Assembly: GCA_015488685.1 (NCBI GenBank)
Contig: WFNH01000044.1
Span: 1 to 32,520 of the forward strand
DNA: 32,520 bases
Direction of reading: 5' to 3'
From: Marinosulfonomonas sp.
Lineage (GTDB): Bacteria > Pseudomonadota > Alphaproteobacteria > Rhodobacterales > Rhodobacteraceae
Shown here: piece by piece, positions 7,240 to 15,718 of the stretch
How positions within the stretch are numbered: position 1 is the stretch's first letter
How the letters are laid out: each line of letters opens with the position of its first letter
Notes under the pieces: generated by a model
The model's database searches: none
Seen by the model: the letters and a program-made list of their open reading frames with translations, nothing else
What the model was told of the DNA's origin: nothing
Position numbers and translations under genes: made by a program

Positions 7240-9201
7240 TTGGCACAATCAGACGCGGTTCTGGATTCGATTCCGGCCCTGCTTGCGCGTAATGCGGCCA
7301 CGTTTGGCGACAAAGCTGCGTATCGTGAAAAAGAATACGGTATCTGGCAGCGCTGGAACTGGAGCGATGTGGCTGGCGAGGTCGAAGCGCTGGCGCTGGG
7401 GTTGTTGAACCTTGGAATTCACGAGGGCGATTTTGTCGCCATCATTGGCCGCAATCGTCCGTATTTCTATTGGACAATGGTTGCTGTGCAATCGGTCGGG
7501 GCGATCCCTGTGCCGCTGTATCAGGATGCCAACGCCGAAGAGATGGCCTATGTGCTGGGCCATTGCGGCGCACGGTTTATCGTGGTCGAGGATCAGGAAC
7601 AGGTTGATAAAGTGATCGAGGTGCAGGACCAGTTGCACCAGTTCGAACATATGATCTATGTCGATCCGCGCGGATTGCGCAAATACGACCATCGCCGTCT
7701 GCACCAATTTTCCCATATTCAGGAACAGGGCCGCGCGGCCCGCGAAGAATTCCTGCCCGAACTTCAGGCCCGCACCGAGCGGCTGAACATGGATAGCACC
7801 TGTGTGATGCTGTATACTTCCGGCACCACAGGCAAGCCAAAGGGCGTTGTGTTGTCGAACCGCAACGTGATTGTGACTTCGAAAAATTCCTGTGAATTTG
7901 ACCATTTGCAGCCGGGCGAAGAGGTTCTGGCCTATTTACCGATGGCGTGGGTTGGTGATTTCATTTTCTCGATCGGACAGGCCTATTGGACGGGGTTCTG
8001 TGTGAACTGCCCGGAATCCGCCGATACGATGATGACGGATTTGCGCGAAATTGGTCCGACCTACTATTTTGCCCCGCCACGTTTCTTCGAGGGCCAGTTG
8101 ACCAGCGTTATGATCCGGATGGAAGACGCAGGCCGGTTCAAGAAGTGGCTGTTCAGGAAATACATGGACGTGGCCCGCAAGGTGGGGCCGGCCATTCTGG
8201 ATGGCAAAGAGGTCAGCTTTGGCGACCGGCTCAGTTATATGTTGGGCAATCTGTTCGTTTATGGCCCGCTGAAAAACACGCTGGGTCTTAGCCGCGTGCG
8301 GGTTGGATATACGGCGGGCGAAGCAATCGGGCCAGAGCTGTTTGAATTCTACCGCTCGATCGGGATCAATCTGAAGCAGTTGTATGGCCAGACCGAAGCA
8401 ACCGTTTTCATCACCCAGCAGCCGGACGGCGAAGTGCGTGCAGACACGGTGGGCGTGCCATCCCCCGATGTGGAAATCAAAATCGAGGACAACGGCGAGA
8501 TTTACTATCGCTCACCCGGCGTGTTCGAGGAATACTATCAAAACCCCGAAAGCACCGCTGACACCAAAGATGCCGAAGGCTGGGTCGCCACCGGCGATGC
8601 CGGTTTCATCGAGAAAAGCAGCGGGCATTTGCGGATCATCGACCGCGCCAAGGATGTTGGCAAAATGGCTGACGGCAGCATGTTCGCGCCGAAATTCGTT
8701 GAAAACAAGCTGAAGTTCTATCCCGATATTCTGGAATCCGTGGTGTTTGGTGCGGATCGCGAATACTGCGTGGCCTTTATCAACATCGACCTGACAGCGG
8801 TGGGTAACTGGGCGGAACGTAATAACGTGGCCTATGCGTCCTATCAGGAACTGGCGGGCCACCCCGAAGTCTACAACACCATTCAGGCGCATATCGAAGA
8901 AGTGAACAAATCGGTCGCGCAGGATGAAATGCTGTCGGGCTGTCAGGTGCATCGCTTCCTGATCCTGCACAAGGAACTGGATGCCGATGACGGCGAAATG
9001 ACCCGCACCCGCAAGGTGCGCCGCAAGATCGTGGGCGAGAAATTCAACGATCTGCTGGACGCGCTTTATGGTGGCAAATCCGAAATCTACACCGAAACCG
9101 AAGTGACCTACGAGGACGGGCGCAAAGGCTCGATCAGCGCCACGCTGGAAATCCGCGATGTGTCGGTGGTGCCTGTGAATACGAAGGTGGCGGCAGAATG
9201 A
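7240..9201 (+). CDS. AMP-binding long-chain-type acyl-CoA synthetase
   Basis: A 653-residue acyl-adenylate-forming enzyme of the long-chain fatty-acid-CoA ligase type. Visible core motifs: the P-loop YTSGTTGKPKGV at about 192-203, YGQTEA near 382, ATGDAGF near 450 and a C-terminal RTRKVRRK segment. These predict ATP-dependent conversion of a carboxylic acid to its acyl-CoA in the cytosol. The start is taken as TTG at 7240, because a strong GGGGAGGA lies six bases upstream and LAQSDAVLDSIPALLARNAA aligns with family N-termini; an in-frame GTG at 7201 has no such site. The last codons overlap the next gene by four bases (ATGA), so it is coupled to the ABC importer. This supports a role in trapping the imported acid as a thioester. 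The substrate chain is unknown. Confidence 0.85.
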   Translation: MAQSDAVLDSIPALLARNAATFGDKAAYREKEYGIWQRWNWSDVAGEVEALALGLLNLGIHEGDFVAIIGRNRPYFYWTMVAVQSVGAIPVPLYQDANAEEMAYVLGHCGARFIVVEDQEQVDKVIEVQDQLHQFEHMIYVDPRGLRKYDHRRLHQFSHIQEQGRAAREEFLPELQARTERLNMDSTCVMLYTSGTTGKPKGVVLSNRNVIVTSKNSCEFDHLQPGEEVLAYLPMAWVGDFIFSIGQAYWTGFCVNCPESADTMMTDLREIGPTYYFAPPRFFEGQLTSVMIRMEDAGRFKKWLFRKYMDVARKVGPAILDGKEVSFGDRLSYMLGNLFVYGPLKNTLGLSRVRVGYTAGEAIGPELFEFYRSIGINLKQLYGQTEATVFITQQPDGEVRADTVGVPSPDVEIKIEDNGEIYYRSPGVFEEYYQNPESTADTKDAEGWVATGDAGFIEKSSGHLRIIDRAKDVGKMADGSMFAPKFVENKLKFYPDILESVVFGADREYCVAFINIDLTAVGNWAERNNVAYASYQELAGHPEVYNTIQAHIEEVNKSVAQDEMLSGCQVHRFLILHKELDADDGEMTRTRKVRRKIVGEKFNDLLDALYGGKSEIYTETEVTYEDGRKGSISATLEIRDVSVVPVNTKVAAE

Positions 9202-10028
9202 ACACAATGACCGAAAACTCCACGGTGGGCTATGTCACCGATGACGGTCGCCAGATCGGCGGCACGATCATGGAGATGAAAAACATCACCCTTCGGTTTG
9301 GTGGCGTGGTGGCGATTGAGAACATCAGCTTTGATATTCACGAGGGCGAAATCCGTGCCATCATCGGCCCGAACGGGGCCGGTAAATCGTCGATGCTAAA
9401 CGTGATCAGCGGCTTTTATCACCCGCAAGAAGGCGAAGTCTGGTTCAACGGTCAAAAACGTCCTTCAATGAAGCCTTTCGAGGTGGCGGCGCTGGGCATC
9501 GCGCGGACCTTCCAGAATATCGCGCTGTTCAAGGGTATGAGCACGTTGGACAACATCATGACCGGTCGTTTGACTAAAATGAAGGCCGGGATGCTGTCAC
9601 AGGCGATCTGGTGGGGCAAGGCCGCCAGAGAAGAAGAAGAGCACCGCCAAAAGGTCGAGGAGATCATCGATTTCCTTGAAATTCAGGCGATCCGCAAAAC
9701 CCCTGTGGGCCGCTTGCCCTATGGATTGCAAAAGCGGGTCGAACTGGGCCGCGCGCTGGCCGCCGAACCCAAACTGCTGCTGTTGGACGAGCCGATGGCC
9801 GGTATGAACGTCGAGGAAAAAGAGGACATGTCCCGCTTTATTCTAGATGTGAACGATGAATTCGGCACCACGATTGCACTAATCGAACATGATATGGGCG
9901 TGGTGATGGATATTTCCGATCGCGTGGTTGTGATGGATTATGGCAAAAAGATCGGCGATGGCACACCCGCCGAGGTGCTGGCCAACAAAGAAGTAATCGA
10001 TGCCTATCTGGGGGTGAGCCATGACTAG
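9198..10028 (+). CDS. ABC importer ATPase, LivG type
   Basis: A 276-residue ATP-binding protein of the branched-chain amino acid (HAAT) importer family. Walker A is GPNGAGKSS (about residue 55), Walker B is LLLLDEPMAGM, the H-switch is ALIEHDMGVVMDI, and the usual LivG C-terminus (AEVLANKEVIDAYLG) is present. The signature region reads PYGLQKRVELGRAL, as in other LivG-like proteins where LSGGQ is relaxed. About 20 extra residues precede the normal LivG start. It overlaps the acyl-CoA synthetase by four bases. It should pair with the LivF-type ATPase further downstream to energise the two permeases. Confidence 0.88.
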   Translation: MNTMTENSTVGYVTDDGRQIGGTIMEMKNITLRFGGVVAIENISFDIHEGEIRAIIGPNGAGKSSMLNVISGFYHPQEGEVWFNGQKRPSMKPFEVAALGIARTFQNIALFKGMSTLDNIMTGRLTKMKAGMLSQAIWWGKAAREEEEHRQKVEEIIDFLEIQAIRKTPVGRLPYGLQKRVELGRALAAEPKLLLLDEPMAGMNVEEKEDMSRFILDVNDEFGTTIALIEHDMGVVMDISDRVVVMDYGKKIGDGTPAEVLANKEVIDAYLGVSHD

Positions 10029-10034
10029 CGTGAA

Positions 10035-10112
10035 ATGCTGCCCCGCACTTGATGCGGGGTCTGTTAGCAACATTCAAAGAGGTCCCGCAACATGTGCAGG
10101 ACTGCGCGGGGA
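10035..10112. repeat. Palindromic repeat element between the LivG- and LivH-type genes
   Basis: A perfect inverted repeat CCCCGCA (10041-10047) / TGCGGGG (10053-10059) with loop CTTGA is followed by a second imperfect palindrome using TCCCGC (10083-10088) and GCGGGGA (10106-10112). The CCCCGCACTTGATGCGGGG form resembles the widespread alphaproteobacterial element built around 'cttgatgcggg'. It breaks an otherwise tight operon, and the spurious upstream ATG at 10092 lies within it. Confidence 0.5.
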
Positions 10113-10121
10113 TCAAATATA

Positions 10122-11120
10122 ATGTCTGCTGAATTTTATTATGGTGTCGAGGTTTTCCTGAACGGGTTGATGGCCGGGGTGATGTATTCGCTGGTGGCGC
10201 TGGGCTTTGTTTTGATTTTCAAGGCGTCGGGCATTTTCAACTATGCTCAGGGCGTGATGGCCCTGTTTGCCGCGCTGACTTTGGTGGGATTCCAGAATGG
10301 TCAAATCCCCTTTGCCTCGTTAATCAACGCGATTTTCGGCACCAATCTTCACTCTTTCGGTTGGCATTTACCTGCCCTGTTGGCGATCCTGCTGGCTGTG
10401 TTGGTGATGATCCTGTTCGCAATACTGGTCGAGCGGCTGGTGCTGAAACATCTGGTCAATCAGGAGCCGATTATCCTGTTCATGGCGACGATTGGTTTGG
10501 CCTATTTCATGGAAGGGTTTGGTGATCTGATGTGGGGGTCCGAGATCAAGAAACTGGATATCGGTATCCCGCAAGGTGGCAATGGCTGGGTTGAATCTCA
10601 CACGGCGTTTCTGGGCGGGGATGATTTTTACGGCTTTTATCTGGACTCACTTGATATTGTTGCCGCGATTGTAGCGGTTGCGTTGGTCGCGTCCCTTGTG
10701 CTGTTCTCGCAATACACCAAAACAGGCCGCGCGCTGCGGGCGGTGGCGGATGACCATCAGGCCGCGCTGTCTGTCGGGATTAGCCTGCGCACTATCTGGG
10801 TGATTGTCTGGTCGATTGCCGGTTTTGTGGCGCTGGTGGCAGGTATCATGTGGGGGGCCAAATCGGGCGTGCAGTTTTCGCTGTCGCTAATCGCGCTTAA
10901 GGCCCTGCCGGTGCTGATGCTGGGCGGCTTTACCTCGATCCCCGGGGCGATTGTCGGCGGGTTGATTATCGGGGTGGGCGAAAAGATGTTCGAATTCCTG
11001 ATTGGTGCACCCTATCTGGGTGGCGCTACAGAAAACTGGTTCGCCTATGTGCTGGCGCTACTATTCCTCGTCTTTCGGCCGCAGGGGTTGTTTGGCGAAA
11101 AGATTATCGAGAGGGTTTAG
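10122..11120 (+). CDS. ABC importer permease, LivH type
   Basis: A 332-residue integral membrane protein with about eight hydrophobic helices, of the LivH branch of branched-chain amino acid-type permeases. Characteristic segments are NGLMAGVMYSLVALGFVLIF near the N-terminus, FNYAQGVMALFAA, and RALRAVADDHQAALSVGI with the following EAA-like loop that contacts the ATPase. The start at 10122 (MSAEFYYGVEVF) is preferred to the in-frame ATG at 10092, because those ten residues fall in a palindromic repeat element. It lies three bases upstream of the LivM-type gene and forms the membrane channel together with it. Confidence 0.88.
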   Translation: MSAEFYYGVEVFLNGLMAGVMYSLVALGFVLIFKASGIFNYAQGVMALFAALTLVGFQNGQIPFASLINAIFGTNLHSFGWHLPALLAILLAVLVMILFAILVERLVLKHLVNQEPIILFMATIGLAYFMEGFGDLMWGSEIKKLDIGIPQGGNGWVESHTAFLGGDDFYGFYLDSLDIVAAIVAVALVASLVLFSQYTKTGRALRAVADDHQAALSVGISLRTIWVIVWSIAGFVALVAGIMWGAKSGVQFSLSLIALKALPVLMLGGFTSIPGAIVGGLIIGVGEKMFEFLIGAPYLGGATENWFAYVLALLFLVFRPQGLFGEKIIERV

Positions 11121-11123
11121 GAT

Positions 11124-12200
11124 ATGCTGTACCGCGAAGCCGGCGATTTCAAGACGTCCTACGCCAAGGACAACCAGACCTTCCCGATCAAGTTTGATCG
11201 TGTGGCCTATTACATTCTGTTGGTGGTGGCCTTTGGCGTGGTGCCGTTCATTATCAATGATTATTGGGCCAACGCGGTGATCGTGCCGTTTTTGATCTAT
11301 GCGATTGCCACCATCGGGTTGAATATCCTGATCGGGTATTGCGGGCAGCTAAGCCTTGGGACCGGCGGTTTCATGGCGGTCGGGGCGTTTGCATCCTACA
11401 AATTGATGACGGCATTCCCCGAGGTTTCGATCATCATCCACATTTTACTGGCCGGTGGCATTACCGCACTGGTGGGGATGGCGTTTGGTCTGCCGTCCCT
11501 GCGGATCAAAGGGTTTTATCTGGCGGTGGCCACATTGGCCGCGCAGTTCTTTCTGGTCTGGTTGTTCAACCGTGTGCCGTGGTTCTATAATAACTCGGCC
11601 TCGGGCCAAATCAGCGCGCCGGAACGCAGCGTGTTCGGCATCAACGTCACCGGCCCCCATGTGGACGCATGGGCGCAATATATGATCTGTCTGGTGTTCG
11701 TCTTTGCCAGCGCCTGGCTGGCCCGAAACCTGACACGCGGCACCATGGGCCGCAGCTGGATGGCGATCCGCGATATGGATATTGCGGCAGAAATCATCGG
11801 GGTGAACCCGCTAAAGGCCAAGTTGACCGCTTTCGGGGTATCTTCCTTTTTCATCGGCATTGCCGGTGCGCTGCTTTTCACAGTCTATCTGGGCGCAGCC
11901 GAAGTGGGCGAAGCCTTTGGTATAAGCAAATCCTTTCTGGTGCTGTTCATGGTGATCATTGGCGGGCTTGGGTCAATCTTTGGCTCATTTGCGGGCGCTG
12001 CATTTATGGTTTTGCTGCCGGTATTGCTAAAGAACATTCTGGTGGGTGCATTGAACTGGCCCACTGATCTGGCCGCGCATTTCCAATTGCTGATTGTCGG
12101 GGCGCTGATCATAGCGTTCCTGATACTTGAACCGCACGGGCTGGCCCAACTGTGGCGCGTGGCGAAAGAAAAACTAAGGCTTTGGCCGTTCCCTCACTAG
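11124..12200 (+). CDS. ABC importer permease, LivM type
   Basis: A 358-residue multi-helix permease of the LivM branch. Conserved pieces include GLNILIGYCGQLSLGTGGFM in the first half, LRIKGFYLAVATLAAQFF, the cytoplasmic loop GRSWMAIRDMDIAAEIIGVN, and GGLGSIFGSFAGAAF near the C-terminus. The N-terminus has about 30 polar residues before the first helix, longer than in E. coli LivM relatives. An AGGAT lies just before the ATG. It is three bases from the LivH-type gene and is its obligate partner. Confidence 0.88.
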   Translation: MLYREAGDFKTSYAKDNQTFPIKFDRVAYYILLVVAFGVVPFIINDYWANAVIVPFLIYAIATIGLNILIGYCGQLSLGTGGFMAVGAFASYKLMTAFPEVSIIIHILLAGGITALVGMAFGLPSLRIKGFYLAVATLAAQFFLVWLFNRVPWFYNNSASGQISAPERSVFGINVTGPHVDAWAQYMICLVFVFASAWLARNLTRGTMGRSWMAIRDMDIAAEIIGVNPLKAKLTAFGVSSFFIGIAGALLFTVYLGAAEVGEAFGISKSFLVLFMVIIGGLGSIFGSFAGAAFMVLLPVLLKNILVGALNWPTDLAAHFQLLIVGALIIAFLILEPHGLAQLWRVAKEKLRLWPFPH

Positions 12201-12283
12201 GGAATGACCGGACATAAAAGATCGGGAAAACCCCGACGCGGGATAAATCGAGAATACTAAATTTCAACGGAGGAGAACTACTA

Positions 12284-13570
12284 ATGAAATTGAAACTTGC
12301 AACACTGGCACTGTCGGCCCTTATGGCCGCAGCCCCGGCGATGGCCGACCTGGTCTATCCGTCGCTGTCTTATCGCACCGGCCCTTATGCCGCAGGCGGT
12401 ATTCCCTTTGCCGATGGTTATGCCGACTACTTTACGCTGTTGAACGAACGTGACGGTGGTATCGGTGGCGTCAAAGCCAAGGTGATCGAATGTGAAACCG
12501 GTTATTCCACCGAAAAAGGTGTGGAATGCTATGAATCCACCAAAGGCGAAGGCGCGCTGGTGTATCAGCCACTGTCGACCGGCATCACCTACCAGCTGAT
12601 TCCCAAAGTGACCGCTGACGGCATTCCGATGCACACAATGGGCTATGGCCGGACATCTGCCGCCAACGGCAAAGTGTTCAGCAACGTGTTCAACTACCCT
12701 GCCAACTATTGGAATGGGGCGTCACTGGCCATCAATCACCTGCTGGACCTCAACGGTGGTGACATCAAAGGCAAGAAAGTTGCGCTGCTTTATCACAACT
12801 CGGCCTACGGTAAAGAGCCGATCCGCACGCTGCAAGAGCTGGCGAAAAAGCACGGTTTTGAACTGAGCCTGCTGGCTGTTGACCATCCCGGTCAGGAGCA
12901 GAAATCACAATGGCTGCAAATCCGTCGCGAAAAACCTGACTATGTTCTGATGTGGGGCTGGGGTGTGATGAACCAGGTTGCCATTCAGGAAGCCGTGAAC
13001 ATCCATTTCCCGATGGAAAACTTCATCGGTATCTGGTGGTCCGGTTCTGAAAATGATGTTTTGCCTGCCGGCGAGGCTGCAAATGGTTACAAAGCGCTGA
13101 CATTCCACAATGTCGGTCACAACTTCCCGGTATTTGACGATATCCAGAAGTATGTTGTCGATGCGGGCAAAGCAGCCGGTAATGGCGACCAGATCGGTAC
13201 AGTGCTGTATAACCGCGGTCTTTATGCGGCGATGCTTGCAGCCGAAGCCACACGTAAAGCGCAGGAACTGTCTGGCAAGGCCCAGATCACACCTGCCGAT
13301 ATGCGTGACGGTATGGAAGCGCTGGAAATCACCGAAGAACGTATGACCGAACTGGGTATGCCCAACTTTGGCCCCTCGTTCAAAGTGTCCTGCGCCAACC
13401 ACGGTGGACCCGGCACAGGTGCGGTTCAGCAGTGGGATGCGACAGCCAAGGAATGGAAGCTGATTTCCGACTTTGGTCCGTCCGACATGGACGTGATCCA
13501 GCCGCTGATCGACGAAGATTCCATGGCTTATGCCAAGGAAAACAACATCACTCCGCGTGACTGTAACTAA
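12284..13570 (+). CDS. ABC importer periplasmic substrate-binding protein, LivK type
   Basis: A 428-residue type I periplasmic binding protein. Residues 1 to about 21 form a Sec signal peptide (MKLKLATLALSALMAAAPAMA, cleaved before DLVYP). The mature part opens with YRTGPYAAGGIPFADGYADY, matching the start of the HAAT binding fold, and contains the hinge segment KVALLYHNSAYGKEPIRTL. It is longer than typical amino-acid LivK proteins (about 365 residues) and lacks an obvious match to the Leu/Ile/Val site, consistent with a carboxylic-acid or aromatic ligand. A good GGAGGAG lies upstream of the ATG. The ligand is inferred only from the flanking CoA ligases. Confidence 0.85.
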   Translation: MKLKLATLALSALMAAAPAMADLVYPSLSYRTGPYAAGGIPFADGYADYFTLLNERDGGIGGVKAKVIECETGYSTEKGVECYESTKGEGALVYQPLSTGITYQLIPKVTADGIPMHTMGYGRTSAANGKVFSNVFNYPANYWNGASLAINHLLDLNGGDIKGKKVALLYHNSAYGKEPIRTLQELAKKHGFELSLLAVDHPGQEQKSQWLQIRREKPDYVLMWGWGVMNQVAIQEAVNIHFPMENFIGIWWSGSENDVLPAGEAANGYKALTFHNVGHNFPVFDDIQKYVVDAGKAAGNGDQIGTVLYNRGLYAAMLAAEATRKAQELSGKAQITPADMRDGMEALEITEERMTELGMPNFGPSFKVSCANHGGPGTGAVQQWDATAKEWKLISDFGPSDMDVIQPLIDEDSMAYAKENNITPRDCN

Positions 13571-13576
13571 TCCAAC

Positions 13577-13606
13577 TGCCCGGGCTGCCGTTTGGTGGCC
13601 CGGGCA
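13577..13606 (+). terminator. Strong hairpin between the binding-protein and LivF-type genes
   Basis: TGCCCGGGC (13577-13585) and GCCCGGGCA (13598-13606) form a perfect 9-base stem with a 12-base loop immediately after the binding-protein stop. There is no T-run, so it is more likely a 3' stabiliser or partial attenuator that keeps the binding-protein message more abundant than the rest of the operon, a common arrangement after such genes. Confidence 0.45.
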
Positions 13607-13633
13607 ACAGTTTGAACATTTGGGATAAATAAA

Positions 13634-14458
13634 ATGCTCGACGCCGGTACCACAGACGAGACCCTGCTGGAGGTCAACAATATCGAGGTGATCTATAACC
13701 ACGTGATCCTTGTGCTGAAAGGCGTCAGCCTGTCGGTTCCAAAGGGCGGTATCACCGCGCTGATGGGCGGCAACGGGGCGGGAAAAACCACCACCCTGAA
13801 AGCGATTTCAAACCTGCTGCGCTCCGAACGCGGCGAGGTGACCAAAGGCACGATCACCTATCGTGGCAATGATACCAGCGAATTGAACCCGTCCGACATG
13901 GTGCGGCGCGGCGTCATTCAGGTGATGGAGGGCCGTCACTGTTTTGAACACCTGACCGTCGAGGAAAACCTGCTGACCGGCGCCTATACGCGCAAGGATG
14001 GCAAGGGGGCGATCAACGCCGACCTTGAAATGGTCTACAACTATTTCCCGCGCCTAAGGGAGCGGCGCAAATCGCAGGCCGGTTACACATCGGGTGGCGA
14101 ACAACAGATGGTTGCCATGGGCCGCGCCCTGATGAGCCGCCCTGAAACAGTGCTGCTGGATGAACCCTCGATGGGCTTGGCGCCGCAGCTGGTGGAACAG
14201 ATTTTCGAGATTGTAAAATCGATCAACGAAAAGGAAGGCGTATCTTTCCTGTTGGCCGAGCAAAACACCAATATGGCCCTGCGCTATTCGCATTACGGCT
14301 ATATTCTGGAATCTGGCCGCGTGGTGATGGATGGCCCAGCCGCCGACCTGCGTGAAAATCCTGATGTGAAAGAATTCTATCTGGGCGTTTCCGAGGACGG
14401 GCGCAAATCATTCCGCGATGTGCGTTCCTATCGTCGTCGCAAAAGGTGGCTAAGCTGA
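13634..14458 (+). CDS. ABC importer ATPase, LivF type
   Basis: A 274-residue ATPase with Walker A GGNGAGKTT, signature SGGEQQMVAMGRAL, Walker B VLLDEPSMGL and H-switch LLAEQNTNMALR, all as in LivF proteins. It has a C-terminal extension of about 20 basic residues (FRDVRSYRRRKRWLS) beyond the usual end. It completes the importer with the LivG-type ATPase. Its TGA overlaps the ATG of the PaaK-like gene (TGATG), showing translational coupling. Confidence 0.88.
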   Translation: MLDAGTTDETLLEVNNIEVIYNHVILVLKGVSLSVPKGGITALMGGNGAGKTTTLKAISNLLRSERGEVTKGTITYRGNDTSELNPSDMVRRGVIQVMEGRHCFEHLTVEENLLTGAYTRKDGKGAINADLEMVYNYFPRLRERRKSQAGYTSGGEQQMVAMGRALMSRPETVLLDEPSMGLAPQLVEQIFEIVKSINEKEGVSFLLAEQNTNMALRYSHYGYILESGRVVMDGPAADLRENPDVKEFYLGVSEDGRKSFRDVRSYRRRKRWLS

Positions 14459-15690
14459 TGCGGGGCGAGGATATGCAGTATTTTGACGAGTTGGAAACGC
14501 GATCAGCAGATCAACGCGCCGCCGATCTGGCCAAGGCGCTGCCACAGCAGATTGCCTGCGCCAAAAGGGCCCCTGGCATTGCCGCCCTGTTGGGCGATGT
14601 TGATCCGGCATCGGTGACTTCGGTTGCCGATCTGGCCACACTTCCTGTCATCCGCAAATCCGAACTGGTTTGCGCACAGGCCGCGAACGCGCCGTTTGGC
14701 GGGTTCACCACGGTTTCGGCGGACGGGTTTGAACATATCCACCAGTCCCCCGGCCCGATCTATGAACCCGGCCGCATATCCGGCGACTGGTGGCGCATCG
14801 GCCGTTTCCTGCACGCTGCTGGAATCGGCAAGGGCGATATTATCCAGAACTGTTTTGGCTATCATCTGACCCCCGCTGGCATGATTTTTGAATCAGGTGC
14901 GCGTGCGGTTGGTGCCGCCGTATTGCCCGCCGGCACCGGGCAAACCGAACTACAGGCCCGCGCGGCGCATGATGTGGGTGTGAGCGCCTATGCCGGCACG
15001 CCGGATTACCTGAAAGTGATTCTGGACAAGGCGGAGGGCATGGGCCTGCCGCTGAAAATCTCGCGGGCGGCGGTTGGTGGCGGGGCGCTCTTCCCCTCGC
15101 TGCGGCAGGAATATGCCGACCGCGGGATACTGTGTTTGCAGAATTACGCGACGGCCGATCTGGGCAATATCGCCTATGAATCCCAGGCACAGGAAGGCAT
15201 GATCGTTGACGAAGGTGTGATTGTCGAGATCGTCACACCGGGCACGGGCAACCCTGTCGTACCGGGTGAGGTGGGCGAAGTTGTGGTCACCACCCTGAAC
15301 CCCGATTACCCGCTGATCCGTTTTGCCACTGGCGATCTGTCTGCCGTGATGGAGGGGATAAGCCCTTGTGGCAGAACGAATATGCGCATCAAGGGTTGGA
15401 TGGGTCGCGCCGACCAGACAACCAAGATCAAGGGCATGTTCGTGCGCCCTGAACAGGTGGCCGATTTCGTTGCCAAACATGATGAAATCTCCCGCGCCCG
15501 TGTTATAGCCACGCGCGAGGGCGAAATGGACGCGATGACCGTCATGGTCGAAACCGACGCCACGGATGCGAACCGTTATCGGATATCAATGGCAGATACG
15601 CTAAAACTGAAGGGCAAAATTGTGCTGGTTGCCAAAGGCAGCTTGCCAAACGATGGTTTAGTGATCGAAGATCAACGAAGTTACGATTGA
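14458..15690 (+). CDS. Phenylacetate-CoA ligase-like (PaaK family) protein with altered core motifs
   Basis: A 410-residue member of the PaaK branch of adenylate-forming enzymes. The family frame is clear: FDELETRSADQRAADLAKAL at the N-terminus, DWWRIGRFLHAAGIGKGDII, LIRFATGDLS and RIKGWMGRADQTTKIKGMFV. However, the ATP-binding P-loop, normally SSGTTGKPT, reads QSPGPIYEPGR; the YGxxE motif reads YATADLG; and the C-terminal segment, usually SLPRxxGKA, reads SLPNDGLVIEDQR, so the usual lysine is leucine. Activity as a standard CoA ligase is therefore uncertain. ATG 14458 is chosen for its TGATG coupling with the ATPase gene and an AAGGTGG eight bases upstream; ATG 14473 and GTG 14446 are alternatives. 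It closes the importer operon. Confidence 0.8.
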   Translation: MRGEDMQYFDELETRSADQRAADLAKALPQQIACAKRAPGIAALLGDVDPASVTSVADLATLPVIRKSELVCAQAANAPFGGFTTVSADGFEHIHQSPGPIYEPGRISGDWWRIGRFLHAAGIGKGDIIQNCFGYHLTPAGMIFESGARAVGAAVLPAGTGQTELQARAAHDVGVSAYAGTPDYLKVILDKAEGMGLPLKISRAAVGGGALFPSLRQEYADRGILCLQNYATADLGNIAYESQAQEGMIVDEGVIVEIVTPGTGNPVVPGEVGEVVVTTLNPDYPLIRFATGDLSAVMEGISPCGRTNMRIKGWMGRADQTTKIKGMFVRPEQVADFVAKHDEISRARVIATREGEMDAMTVMVETDATDANRYRISMADTLKLKGKIVLVAKGSLPNDGLVIEDQRSYD

Positions 15691-15718
15691 TCCCATAGCA
15701 AATGAAGGAGCGCGCGCC

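Noticed and set aside
10092-10121. Upstream in-frame ATG extending the LivH-type permease by ten residues
   Set aside because: The added residues (MCRTARGSNI) fall in a palindromic repeat element and do not resemble the family N-terminus.
12905-13702. 265-codon minus-strand frame opposite the periplasmic binding protein gene
   Set aside because: Antisense to a conserved gene and rich in His/Cys/Gly without family resemblance.
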